This document shows positions 33,499-45,936 of a stretch of 64,000 bases of DNA, in pieces. Source of the DNA: Gonatopus flavifemur (taxonomy: Eukaryota; Arthropoda; Insecta; Hymenoptera; Dryinidae); assembly GCA_018340375.1 (NCBI GenBank), contig JAFFJZ010000102.1:1-64000 (forward strand), read 5' to 3'. Made by a program: the position numbers and the translations under genes. Positions within the stretch are counted from its first letter, which is position 1. Each line of letters opens with the position of its first letter. Below the pieces are notes generated by a model. That model saw only the letters and a list, made by a program, of their open reading frames with translations. It ran no database searches and had not been told where the DNA came from.

Positions 33499-34815
33499 TG
33501 ATCAGTGTGTTAAATGAACAGACAAAAGTGTTAAATATTCAACACTTGAATTTTAACACGTAGTTAAATATTCAACACTTGAATTTTGACACGTACTTCT
33601 TTTTTACACAATGACGGAATTTTCTTTTACTGTGTAGACCGATCGATGCAGAATCTTCTGGAATGAGAAATGAATAGCACTTCAGAGGAACGTGTTTGAA
33701 AAAGTGTACTTGCAAATTCCATCAATTCCTGTGACGAATTGATGAAAAAATTTCAAAAATTTGTCTCCGTGGAATATAGACCGATCGATTCGAAATCCTC
33801 TGAAAAGAAAAACAATGAATATCACTTCGAAGGAACGTTTTTAAAAGCGTGTACTTGCAAATTCCATCAATTCCTGTGACAAATTGATGGAAAAAATTTC
33901 AGAAACTTGTGTCCATCGAATAAAGACCGATCGATTCGCAATCTACTGAAATGAAAAATGAAATCACTTCGGAGGAATGTTTTTAAAAAAGTATACTTGC
34001 AAATTCCATCAAACCCTTTGACGAATTGATAAAAAAATTTCGAAACTTTGTCTCCGTGGAATATAGACCGATCGATTCTGAATCTCCTCACGGACAGCAA
34101 TGGATTCTAAGGAGTATGACAAATATCATGAAGGCTGGAATATTTGATAATATATTCTCGAGTATGAGGACAAGTATCTAGATTATAAGTGTTATAAGTA
34201 CAAGTATCCATTTATGATGAGGGTGCTTGTTTTGGGGTAGATGGTACTGTCAACCAGTAATATATCAATATAATAACAGCAAGGAGAAAAAGTTAGTTCC
34301 TATTATAATATAAGATTATTACAATTACTATCTTCAGTTGCTTGAATTAAGAGAAGAATAATATGAAATCGGAAAAAAAAGATATTCCTCAGGACATGAA
34401 CCCGCCAAGATAACACACGAAGAATTCTTTTTCAAGGGCGAGAATAAAACTCTTCAAGAACTAATGAATTCATATAGAGCTCTGGAGGTGTTCAATCTGT
34501 CGGACATTAACAAGCTCTTTGAGAATATCGGAAGTATTGTTTGAGTACTCTCAAAGAACTTGTTAATGTCCGACAGATTGAACTCCTCCGGAGCTCTATA
34601 GGAATATCTTTTTTTTCCGATTTCATATTATTCTTTTCTTAATTCAAGCAACTGAAGATAGTAATTGTAATAATCTTATATTATAATAGGAACTAACTTT
34701 TTTTCCTTGCTGTTATTATATTGATATATTACTGGTTGATAGTACCATCTACCCCAAAACAAGCACCTTCATCATAAATGGATACTTGTACTTATAACAC
34801 TTATACTTATATACT
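33499..34815. mobile_element. Fragment of the inner foldback family with intact hairpin
   Basis: It starts within the 37-bp repeats (as at 9580), runs through three 144-bp units (33650-34090) and ends in a near-perfect hairpin: CTTATAACACTTATA and TACCCCAAAACAAGCACC pair 34190-34500 with 34585-34815 around a loop near 34540. This is a more complete central stem than the copy at 13400-13950, whose right half diverges. Confidence 0.8.
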
Positions 34816-34837
34816 TATAACCTGGTCTAGGATTTAT

Positions 34838-35475
34838 TTGCTACCATCTAGATTGGTCTAGGATTCATTTGCTACCATCTAGTTCAGTCCAGAATTTTTC
34901 GCTTCCATCTAGTTGTATCTAGGATTTTTTGCTACCATCTAGTTCAGTCTAGAATTTTTTGCTACTATCCAGTTCACTCTAGGATTATATTGCTACCATC
35001 TAGTTCACTCTTGAATCTTTCGCTAACATCTGGGATTTATTTGCTACCATCTAGTTAGCTCCAGAATATTTTGCTACCATCTAACCCAATCTAGGATTTT
35101 TTGCTACCATCTAGTTCAGTCTAGGATTTATTTGCTACCATCTAGTTCATTTCAGAATTCTTTGCTAACATCTAGTCCACTGTACGATTTTTTTGCCACC
35201 ATCTAGTTCACTATAGAATTTTCTGCAAATAAATCCCAGAAGTCAGCGAAAGATTCTAGGGTGAACTAGATGGTAGGGAAAGCATCGTAGAACTAGATGG
35301 TAGCAAAAAAATCCTATAGTAACCTAGATGGTAGCAAAAACTTCTGGAGTGAACTAGATGGTAGCAAAAAAATCTTGGAGTAAACTAGATGGTAGCAAAA
35401 AAACCCCACAGTAACCTAGATGGTAGCGAAAAATTCTGGAGTGATAACTAGATGGTCGCGAAAAAATCCCAGTTT
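34838..35475. repeat. Second satellite foldback (~35-bp units)
   Basis: Units such as TTTGCTACCATCTAGTTCA with CTAGGATTT repeat about ten times, then invert near 35225 into GAACTAGATGGTAGCAAAAA units. The core TTTGCTACCATCTAG is shared with the larger foldback at 30072-33472, so the two arrays are related. No terminal repeats were found. Confidence 0.75.
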
Positions 35476-35860
35476 CAACTTATTGGAAGCAGGGAATTCA
35501 AAAGGTTATCTAATCGGCCGCGAAATATCCGGTCATTGGTCTAGATAGCTTCTTAGATTTCTAGAAAATGTCGAAAATGAAATTCCCAAATCCAAACAAA
35601 AAATCGCGCACGCTATCTGTTGGCAAGAAATAAGCAAGAAAATCTCATTAACACGTTCCCTCTACTTAGTCTCTCCATGCCTCCCACTTGATTTCTAAAG
35701 ACCTCAATACCTACCTCCTCCAACCCACGGTACTTTGATAACGGCTGTAGCAACAATAGTACATTGTGTAACAGGTGATTCCCGCACGAGCGCTCGCTAC
35801 GCTCGGGCGACAAATCACGAAAGTGGAGGGATCATCAATGCGCACGAGTTGCTCATACTA

Positions 35861-36021
35861 TTTTTCCTAACAAGGTGCGCGAACTTCGCTTTTCCAAGCC
35901 TGTGTTGCGTGCACGGAGTGAGTGATTCCTACACGGCAGTCGGACCAGTGCGGGAATCATTCACTTTGCGCACGCAACACAAGCTTGGAAAATCTAATTT
36001 TGCACACGCTGTTAGGAAAAA
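35861..36021. repeat. Palindromic MITE-like element, ~160 bp
   Basis: TTTTTCCTAACA at the left and TGTTAGGAAAAA at the right, with inner inverted CCAAGCCTGTGTTGCGTGC / GCACGCAACACAAGCTTGG. The loop is around 35943. Confidence 0.7.
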
Positions 36022-36549
36022 TCGTTTTTCTCGCAAATTATCAGTGGTACACCTATTTCATGTACTTTGATGATTAGCCTACACCTCTTCCAACATCTCG
36101 TCATGTAAAGAGGAAGTTCCAAAAAAATTTCGTTTGAAAAATTTTTTTTTCCAAATTTGAAAAAAAAATGATATATCCTATGTGATAGTAAAAATTGAAG
36201 CAAAAAAAATCCTATGTCATCCTTTTCCCCCTACAACGTCCTCTCCATGCCATTTTTCCGATTTCTAGATAGCTTCATACCTAACCTATCTAACTCACTG
36301 CATCTTGGTAACGGCTGGAGCGACAAAATTGATCCTCACGACAAATTATTGCAGGAAAATGGCAAAAAAGATGCAATTGGTTCGATTGCAGTTAGATGGA
36401 AATGGTGAGATAGCTTAATAGACCTCATAGTATTGTATCGTATAGTTAGGATAGTAATCATATTTCATGCAACCTAATTTGATACTTCTTTGAACTATTG
36501 ATTCTAATAGTCTTACCAATTGCAATCCTCGTTGAAGTCCAAGACAAGC
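36022..36549. other. Intronic stretch, diverged repeats only
   Basis: Contains GGCAAAAAAGATGCAATTGG and a TATCTAACTCACTGCATCTT segment reminiscent of the terminal repeat of the foldback at 30072, probably a degenerate relative. No gene. Confidence 0.3.
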
Positions 36550-36756
36550 CTACGTATTGAAGTATGTTTTCACAGTAATTTTTTCAGTCTTTAAAATTTG
36601 TTTTCTTGCTGTATACGTTTGACGCCAAAGAGTTTCCACCTCGGACCAAGGAGCTGTCTTTGATCGAAGTACGTTTAAGTTTGCAACATGTGCTGGTGTA
36701 ACAGGAGCACATTGAACTTCAGGATGGCGTTCTTCTAATACTCTACTTTCCCTCAA
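36550..36756 (-). pseudogene. Coding remnant of an unidentified repetitive protein
   Basis: The minus strand encodes SVLRESRVLEERHPEVQC, then VTPAHVANLNVLRSKTAPWS and WRQTYTARKQI before a TAG at 36552-36550; similar-looking coding (ACLGLQRGLQLVRLL) continues in frame beyond it. The composition looks like genuine protein and I have the impression of a repetitive insect protein, but I cannot name it. LINE-A's target duplication (AACGGATTT) lies at its 5' edge, so LINE insertions have removed the upstream part. Confidence 0.35.
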
Positions 36757-39700
36757 AACGGATTTTTTATATATATATATAATGTTTATTAACTTCAGCT
36801 TCATTGCACAGAAGTGACTTGGTTTACAATAAAAAAAACCTTATCCATTCATATCCCATTCCGTCACGCACACATATCCATACCGTCTTAAGTTCTACTT
36901 TTTTACCTTTAACAATATTATTACATCCTTACATTTTACATTTCTACATTTTGATACTTTTTACATTTTTATATTTTTACCTTATATTCTCTACACAGTT
37001 ACTCCTCATAACTTAGCCTCCTTTTCATATATCATTTACCTCAACTTCTATTACCTTTTACCCTTCCACCTACACCTCCTTAGCTTATGTATAACTGCCC
37101 ATACCCATCACAGGTTTAAGCCCAATATAATCTATACCACGCCATTTCCATTAACTTATCTCCTTATATGCTACATTTTACATTTTTTATCTTATTACAT
37201 GTTTACATTCTCTACCTTTTATCATTATTCCTTCGTATTCTAATCATATTGCACTTATCTCTATTTATACCTTCAACTTCTCTTAACAAAATTTCCTCCT
37301 CCTACCTCTTATTCTACCCTTTTTCGCCTATCTCTCTTCTCCTTCCCTCACTCATCTCTTTATACTTCTTGTCTTTTTTCCTCCAGAATTCTATTAATAC
37401 ATCCGACTTCTCTTTTTCTATATTATCGTTCACCAATCTCTTGACAATCGCACCTTTTTCCCTACCTAATTTCAAAAATAAATCTCCTTGCTCCTCACAT
37501 TCTACATAGTGTTCAAATTTTCCTTCTTCTTCCCCGCAGAATTCACATAATCTTTCTCCTTTTTTCATCCAGTATCTATTCCTACTTTCCAGATTTCCAC
37601 ATCTTGCCTCACAAAGCGCCCTGATCCCTATCCCGTTCAATTCCTTCCTCCTATTGATGTTCATTAGGTAATTGGGATTACCTATACATTTAATTTCCTT
37701 GTACCTCCTATTATATGTGGCCCTATCTATTTTACTTTCCTCCTCTTGTTTCCTAATATCCTTTCCTCTTTGTCTGATTCCCCGTATCATATCTTTCCCT
37801 TGTTCTTTCCTCCTCTGTACCTCTAAGATTCCTATACCATTCCGTTGATAGAATTTTTCCCTTGCCTCGCTGTATCTGTCACTAACCCCATTCTTCCTCT
37901 TCTTTTCCCAACATTTTTTCACCAATCTATTATCCTCCATATTTTCTATTTTAATTTCCTAATTCATTGCTCTTATACCCCACTCCAATTCCCTGGATAT
38001 TATATATTCAGGCGTATTCCTATCTAACCTGAACAATCCTGTTATATAATCCATTTGAATATTCTCTAGAATTCTCTTTTCCTCCCAGCCCCATATTTCC
38101 ACCCCGTAAGACATTACAGTTCTGACCAAATAGTTGAATAATTTCCACCTTCTGTTGAAGTCGTGTTTACAGATCCATTCGCCTAGTCCCCATGTTTTGT
38201 TTTCCGCCGTTTTTCCTTTATCTCTCAGTTCTTTAATGTGTTCCTTATAGTTACCCATCCTATTAAAACTAAACCCTAAATACTTAAAACTCTTCACCTC
38301 TCCAATTTCTTCTTTTCCCCACCTCCATACTCCTCCTTTACCTTTCGATTTTTTATTGAAAATCAATAGCTTAGTTTTTTCCACGTTCGCTCCTAATTCC
38401 TTTCCTCTTAAATATTTTCTAATACTGTCTATCATATCGCACATTGCCTCTCTGTTTTCAGCCATGAACACCATGTCATCTGCTTACGCCAAGGACCAAC
38501 ATCTTTCTTTTCCTATTCTGATTCCTCCTATTCCTCTCTGCTCCAATACTTCCTCGATGTCCGCTATATAAATGCCGAACAGCGTAGGACTCAAGCAGCA
38601 ACCCTGCCTAACACCCTTCTTAGTCCAGAAACCTTCCGTTCTTCCATTGACGGTTTTTAATTTCACCTTTGTACTCTTATAAATCCCTACTATTTTTTCA
38701 ATTAAGTATGAACTGACGCCCGCCTTCCTCATACTTCCCCATAGCTTTCCCCTGTGTACATTGTCAAAAGCTGCTCTTATGTCCACGAATAAGGCAAATA
38801 CCTCTTCTTTCCCTTCCTCTCTTTGTACCACGTGATTCAGCACATATATATTATCAATAGTGGATCTTCCGGTCCTGAAACCCGCTCGATTTTCAGGCAA
38901 AATCTTCTTCACTATTACTTCTTGCTTCAATCTTCCCCTCAGTATTTCCGCCCAGATCTTGTACGCAAAGCAAAGTATAGAAATACCTCTGTAATTTCTG
39001 GTGTCCTCTTTGTCACCCTTTTTATATAATTTAATCATCACGCCCTGCGTCCAGTTTTCTGGAATCTCTCCTCCTTTCCAAATTTCCTGTATTATATCAT
39101 GTATCCTTTCCCTCACGTTTCTTCCTCCGTAAATCCACGCTTCCACCGGAATTCCATCTACCCCCATCGCTTTTTCCTTTCTTAAATTCGCAATTGCTGC
39201 ATTTATTGCCTCCTCCTTTATTTCTTCATCTTCTTCTTTATCTCCTCCTTTATTTTCCTCTTGTTCCTTGACCTCCATTTGTCCACAATCTTCGTCACCT
39301 CCCTCCGTCATGTTTACTGTACCTCCCAGTAAATTCTTAAAGTGTTCTTCCCACGCATTATCTGAAACGTTGTGATTAACTATGCCCCTCCTTCTTCTTC
39401 TCTCGTTCAGGTACGCCCAAATCTCTGTCTCGTGTTTAAGGCTTCTCCATATGCTTTCCTCCTGCTCTATCTTTCCTTTTTGTTCCTGTTTAAACAATTC
39501 CTTCATTTCTTTTCTTTCCTTGATAAACCTCTCCTTCGTACCTTTTACCTTTTTTTATTATACTCTTTACCTTTTTTCATTCATCTTCGATTGCTTTTTC
39601 TTCTATCTCCTCATTTTTATTTGTCCTTTCCTTATACAATGATATGGCCTCTTCATCCCAACTCATTACCTTCTTCCTTTCTTCTATTGATCCATTTTCT

Positions 39701-40935
39701 TCTTCATCGTCGTTCTTCCCTATCTCATCTTGATGTAGCACTATCTCAATAGGCATATGGTCGGAGTCAGCTCTATTTCCTACTCTAAAACTCTCCACAT
39801 CATGTATACCTTCCTCGTTAACTATACAATAATCTATTGTCGAATTCCCTCTAGCACCTACATAAGTAAATTCTCCCTCCCAGTCTCTCTCCGTTCTTCT
39901 ATTTATAATATACCAACCCTTCTCTCTTACTGTCTCTACTAAGTATCTTCCCTCATTACTTATTGTTTTGTCTTCATTTTCCCCCGTACCATAGTTCCCG
40001 CTTTCTCCTTTCCCTTCTTTCTCATATAATTCTCCAATTCTTATATTAAAGTCGCCTCCAATTAATACCTTTTCCGCCCCGTAATCTTCTATTTCCTCCT
40101 TAAGTTTCTCTATCTTCTCTTCCAAATCTTCATTGTTATAAATCGATCAAATACTCCATACTTCTTTTCCCATCTCCATTTGTGTTTTTACCACTCCGAC
40201 CTCTATTTCTTTAGATCCTACCTCCTTCCTCTTTGTTCCTTTTAATATTCTTTTTCCTTTTAAAAATCCTCCTTGGGCCCTCCCTTTCGCTTTTTCCCTC
40301 CTTGCAGGTATAATTTTCCATCCATATTTATTTGGTAATTTTTGTTTTATATTGTCCCCATTCTTCCCCTCTATCCAAGTTTCAAATAGGTTCATCAAAT
40401 CAAATCCATTATTTTCCGAATAGCTCCAAAAATCTCTATCTTTGTTTTTGATCCCCGCAACATTCCAAAATATCCCCTTCCATACACCATCCCTCTTGTT
40501 TTTCATCCTGCTATTTTTGTCCTCCTTTCTCTTGGCTTTGGTTTTCTCACTATTCCTTCCCCCTTTCCCGTCCTTCGTCCTCTTACACTTCTGTTTCATT
40601 GAAAATCCCTCCTCATCTTTGGTTCTCTATTTCTCTCCACTTTATTTTCATCCATCTCTACTCCTGCGGCTGGTACCTCCAATTCCCTCCCTCTTTCTTG
40701 ATCTTCTTCTCCCTCTGCTTTCTCAATTTCCGCTCATGCTTACCACACCCCCTCAATATTAACCCTTCTATAACCCGCTTGAACATCTTTCCCTTTCCCT
40801 CTTTGTTCCTATACCCATCTATTGATTTTCTCCTGTACTTCCCTTTCCTCCCATGTAAGATCGTTTTGAATGTATATATTTTCATCTTTTAACTTATATT
40901 TATTCTTCATCAACATTATCTCATCTTCCCATTTA

Positions 40936-42030
40936 CAGGTTGGTTGAAAAGTTTCTGCGCTCGAAATGATAGAATACTGTTTTTGTTACGAAAAATATTT
41001 TTTTATTCAATTTAATCTCCTAGAAGCTCAATACACTTGTTCCAATGATCTTCCAATAATTTTATCCCATCCTTATAATGGTTTTCCGGAAGCTCTGCAA
41101 AATAACCGTCTACGGCTGCTATGGCCTCTTCATTCGACGAAAAATGCTTTCCACGAAGAAATTGGTTGAGATTTCTGAAGAGATAGTAGTCGCTAGGAGC
41201 CAAATCTGGGGAATACGGTGGATGTTCAAGCAATTCGTACTTGAGTTCTTTGAATTTAGCCATCGTCAAAACACTTTTGTGAGCAGGTGCATTATCTTGA
41301 TGAAAAATGAGTTTTTTCTTCTTTAAACCATGTCTTTGCTCACGAATTTTTTCATCCAGCTGATCCAAAAGGCTGCAGTAATATTCGGAGTTGATTGTTT
41401 CACCTCTCTGGAGATAATCAATGAGCAAAATTCCTTTTGCATCCCATAAAACTGATGCCATAACCTTCTTTGCTGATCGTTGTGACTTCACTTGCTTTGG
41501 AGCTGAACAACCAGCTTCAGTCCACTGTAAACGTTCTTGTTTCAATTTAGGATCATGGTGGTAGATCCAAGTCTCATCCATAGTTATAAAACGACGCAAG
41601 AAGTCGGTTTTATTCTGCTTAAAACGCTCCAAATTACGCTGAGGAATTTGTTTTCGATCCAGTTTTTGTTGAATTGTTAACGTGTGCGGCACTAACTTTC
41701 CAAACAGTGTTTTCATACGTAATTCTTCATGTAAAATATGGAGTACTCGTTTGTCTGAGATGCCTATGGCATTAGCGATTTCACGCTTAGTCAAACTTGG
41801 ATCTTCACTAACCATATTATGTACATGCTCAATGATTTCTGCTGTGGTTGCAGTTTTTGGTCGTCCTTCGCGTGGATCGTCTTCAAGGCTAGTACGCCCA
41901 CGTTTAAATTCACCAGCCCAAAATTCAACGGTGCGTTTTGAAGGTGAGGACTCCTTATACACTTCTAACAATTGTTCATAAATTTCCTCTGCTTTTAAAC
42001 CCTTCAAAACAAAGAATCTAATCCAAGTTT
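40936..42030 (-). mobile_element. irritans-like mariner, one terminus missing
   Basis: The left terminus after TA (40934-40935) is CAGGTTGGTTGAAAAGTTTC, similar to Himar-type ends (CAGGTTGG..). The other terminus and the first ~15 codons are absent; the junction with LINE-A lies near 42020-42035. Confidence 0.8.
41012..42030 (-). pseudogene. Mariner transposase (DD34D), N-terminally truncated
   Basis: The open frame starts in IRFFVLKGLKAEEIYEQL, lacking the usual first ~10-15 residues, and runs 331+ residues. It has the two helix-turn-helix regions (KREIANAIGISDKRVLHIL), TMDETWIYHH (first Asp), FHQDNAPAHKS (second Asp) and PPYSPDLAPSDYYLF (third Asp), with 34 residues between the second and third, i.e. 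DD34D. The closest family I recognise is irritans/Himar. The stop TAA at 41014-41012 replaces the codon for Tyr in the usual GDYIE end, so only the last few residues are lost. The catalytic core is complete but no start remains. Confidence 0.9.
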
Positions 42031-43075
42031 TCCACCCAATTTTTGTCTATACCACTTCTCCTCCTGTTGAATTTAATCGCTATGTTATTTTTCCTTTCCT
42101 CCTTTTCCCTATCTAGAACTAGTTCCTTCACTTCCTCCCCTTCTATTCGACTCAAACCCCCCTCACTCCATACCGATTCCCTTCCACCATGACTTCTACT
42201 CCAGTTAGTTTTATAACTTCTTATACTCCTAGTTTCCGCACTATCCCCCTCTTTTTCCCCTGATCTCCTATTTTCCCAGCTCTCTATTCTTTGCTCGATT
42301 CTATTTTCCCATTTGCTCATCTTTTCCTCAAATTCTTCAATTTTTTCTTCCATTCTCTTTCCTTGCTTTTTAGTACTTCTGAAGCTGCTTCGCATTTATG
42401 TCTTTCCTCTTCAACTTTTTTTAATTCCCTCCAAATATCCTCAACTCTATCACTATCAACTTTATATTCCTCTTTGTCGCTGAAAGGAACTTTCTCACCC
42501 GATGATGACGACATCTGTAATGTCCTCTGCTTATCATCAGCCGCGCCGATCTTCTTACTTCCTCTCCCTGTACCTGTTTTACCAACTGGCTTCGCATCTC
42601 TCTTTCCTCCATCCTTTCCCTTCTCCTCCATAACCTCCCCAAAAGAAACTCAACTTTTCTTCTTATACAATCTACTCCCTACCTGAATCAAACTTCTTGC
42701 CTTCATTACCTCACTTTCTACACCTTCAACACTCCCGTTTAACGCTTAACTTACCAACATTATCCGCTCATATACCACAATAATCCTACAATTATCGCAC
42801 ACTCAACTCGCACGCATCCGCTCACATCCACATCAACTAACCAAGTCCAACGGATTTCTTATATTCATAATTTATTTACTTATTTATTTAATCGACGGGC
42901 ATAACCCTTGACAAAAGAAGAATAAAATATACTATAATAACAAGTGAGCAACTCATACAAAGATTCGAAACAAGCAAACAACGACAACAAAAAATAAAAA
43001 AAAAATAAAAAATTACAGAAGAGTAGAGATAATCATAAGAATGAAAATAACAGCCCATAAAACATAGCACTTATT

Positions 43076-45919
43076 TCATAAAACGGCAGAATAAAAAGCT
43101 CTAGAGAAAGAAGTAATATTCGAATTAAAAAAATCAAAATGAGGCGACACATTCGCACTATTTGCAACCGAGCACATCCTTGCCATAGGAGAATTGTATC
43201 CAACCTTGGAGTCATAAACAGGCAACCGAAACAATGGACAAGGTCCTCTCAACACCCTCCCAGGAACATTAAAGTTCACAGAACTCAGGAATGAAGGAAG
43301 GTCAATATACCCATTCAAAACTTCAAATAAAAAGAGAGCATCTCCACAACTTCTCCTATTCTCAAGGACATGCAGGTTCGCAAAAGCAAGTGCGCGAGTA
43401 TAATCATGATCGGTGTAGTGCATGGGAGTACCTCTACGATACATAAAGTAACGCAAAAACCGATGCTGGATCCCCTCAAGCAACTTTATATCGCACTTGA
43501 ATACAGGGTTCCATATAATTGAACCATACTCCAATATCGGTCTCACCAAAGCACAGTACAAAGCTCTTAAAGTACTAGCGTTTGTAAAATTATAAGAACA
43601 CTGCAAAATAAATCCAAGTGCAGCATTAGCCTCCCTCGCAACATAGAAATAACGATCCTAGAAACTTAATTTACTATCAAAAACCACCCCCAAATCAGTC
43701 ACTGTATCCACTCGCCTTAGCACATCATCCCCAACCCTATAGTTATAATAGTAACCTGATCTACGTCTATTGAAGGATACAAATTGACATTCAGCACTAT
43801 TAATTACCATAGAGTTGGAGTTACACCAGTCCAGAACTCGATTAAGATCAGTCTGTAACATATCCCCGTCACGCTCATCAGCGATACGCAAAAAAAGCTT
43901 CACATCATCAGCGTAAATAAGCACCTCTGAGAATTCGACTACATCACTCAAATCATCAATGAATATAATAAATAACAAGGGACCAAGGTGAGAACCCTGC
44001 GGAACACCTGACGGAACATTATACAGCTCTGAATGAAAACCCTTCACTTTAACAAACTGAGTCCGACAATTCAAAAAGCTACAAATCCAACGCAACAAAT
44101 TCCCAATAACCCCAATCTTATGCAGCTTGGAAAGAAGGATATCGTGGTCAACCCTGTCAAACGCTTTACTAAGATCTAAGTATATAGCACCAACCTGCTC
44201 CCCAGCATCAATACAAGAAGAAACATACTGGGTCAAAAGGCAAAGGTTAGTGACAGTAGATCTTCCACGCATAAAGCCATGCTGGTACGAACTCAAGGAA
44301 CACTTAACCGCATCATACAACCTAGACGTAACTAAGTCATCAAAAACTTTCGCAAAAATATTTTGCAAAGAAATAGGCCTATAGTTTTCAATATCAGCCT
44401 TATCGCCAGATTTAAGGACCGGCGTGACAGAACAAACTTTCCACTCTGCAGGGAAAACCCCACTACTTAAGGAGAGCTTGAAAATGTAAGTCAAAGAGGT
44501 AGAAAGAATAAACGCACAGCCTTTAAACACACACGGAGGTATTCCATCAGGCCCCGGACCCTTATCAATTTTAAGATTAAAAAGCTTAAGAAAAACATCG
44601 TACTGTTGAAGAACCATATTATCAATCGAATTCTCAGAGAGCCCACCCGGCAATCCTTAGGAAGAGGTGCTATTAGCGTACGTAGTCGAGAAGTATTGCG
44701 AAAAAGAATTAGCTATCTGAAAACCATCAGAGGCAAGAACCCCATTGTAAGACATCGCTGATGGCAGGCTATTGGTATTACGCGACGCATCAACATATCC
44801 CCAAAAAGCTTTAACATTGGAAGTAATATTTGCTTCAATACTATCCATATATTCCACGTGGCACTGCCTCCATAATGCCGCACACTGCGCCCTAAGCCTC
44901 CGAAAATCACTATATGACTGTTGGGTAGGATACAATTTATACAGTCTATGTGCGCGTTTCTTATTCACAATCACGCGAATTAACTCCGAAGAGAACCACG
45001 ACGGATAGGTTCTCTTCGAGGAACACTTCAAGGGCACATGAAGGTCGATAGCAGCATATAAAACATCATATAAAATAGATACAGACTGATCAACATTAAG
45101 CCCTCTTAACAAAGCGCTCCAATCAAATGACCCCAAGAAACTGTTCATACCAACTAAATCAATATTCCTAAAATCTTCATAAAATCCAAACAAAGGATCC
45201 AAGAACTTATCATCAACCTTCATAGAAAAGATAACATGTAGAGGTGTATGGAATTTATCAGCATCCAGAAGTGGATCGAGCGCAGCACAAACGGCAGCCA
45301 CTGACCCAGAAAAAATTAAGTCCGGAGTATTTCCATAAAAATTCATAACCGTATTTCGCTGCTTCAAGTCATACACACAATAAGTATTACACAGTAACAA
45401 TGCCACTGACGACTCCAAAGCAGTTGCACCCGCATCACAGACGGAGGCCAGATCAGGATCACCAACCCAAGAGATGTGAGGAAGATTGTAGTCTCCAAAC
45501 ATATGCACAGGAGTATCAATAGAACCCTCCATAACCTCCTCCAAGGACGATAGATGATTTGCATACAGATCGTACTCCGAGAGTGGAGGAAAATAAACGC
45601 CTCCAAAAATATGCCTCCCAAAAGAGCCTTTAACTAGAACAAAAAGTTGCTCAACCACGGACGAGGATGGAATCAGCCGAAAGCTCCGAAGCCTGCCCGA
45701 GACAGCAATCAATACACCACCCCCTCTACTGAAGGCGCTCGAGTCAAGAGATCGGTCGCATCTATATACACAATACCCCTTCAGCATGAGCTCGGAGGAT
45801 GAAATGGAGTCATTCAACCAAGTCTCAGTTAAAATAATAACATCATAAACAACCGATCCAGAAGATACAGCACGATGTAGCGCCGATAATTTCGTTCGCA
45901 GACCTCTCACATTCTGATA
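43076..45919 (-). pseudogene. LINE-B ORF2 (APE endonuclease and RT), three in-frame stops
   Basis: The frame is continuous except for stops: TAG at 45919-45917 just before YQNVRGLRTKL, TAA at 44659-44657 between endonuclease and RT, and TAG at 43660-43658 after VVFDSKLSF. The endonuclease has LTETWL, GDYNLPHISW and DKFHTPL. RT motifs are IDKGPGPDGIPP, YLDLSKAFDRVDH, SGVPQGSHLGPLLF and YADD in VLIYADDVKLF; the thumb and C-terminal part follow to 43076. No frameshift was noticed, so decay is by point mutation only. Recent origin is likely. Confidence 0.88.
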
Positions 45920-45936
45920 CTATACACTTGAATCAG

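Larger units (their letters stand above)
37314..42631 (-). pseudogene. LINE-A ORF1 and ORF2 (endonuclease, RT), heavily broken
   Basis: ORF1 begins at the ATG at 42631; its coiled-coil, E/K-rich part shifts frame near 42320-42395, and its C-terminal piece (NDLTWEERKYRRKSI) is at 40885-40658 beyond the mariner. ORF2 starts near 40599: endonuclease (FWNVAGIKNKDRDFW; GGDFNIRIGEL; NRADSDHMPIEIV) with breaks around 40140 and 39577. The RT (39506-37959) has MGVDGIPVEAW, motif A FVDIRAAFDNVH and VRQGCCLSPTLF. The catalytic YADD is destroyed: the Tyr codon is TAA at 38486-38484, followed in frame by ADDMVFMAEN. A further TAG (37961-37959) precedes the C-terminal zinc-knuckle domain (CEFCGEEEGKFEHYVEC, 37940-37314). 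Non-functional. Confidence 0.85.
36766..42848 (-). mobile_element. LINE-A: APE-type non-LTR retrotransposon
   Basis: Flanked by AACGGATTT at 36757-36765 and 42849-42857. The minus-strand 3' end is AT-dinucleotide-rich (36768-36782). Coding for ORF1, endonuclease and reverse transcriptase follows on the minus strand, and codon use is purine-rich (AGA/GAA), which gives the plus strand its strong CT bias. An irritans-like mariner lies inside at 40936-42030. Confidence 0.8.

Noticed and set aside
37168..40892. Long L/F/S-rich plus-strand frames (apparent membrane proteins)
   Set aside because: They are antisense shadows of the purine-rich LINE-A coding strand.
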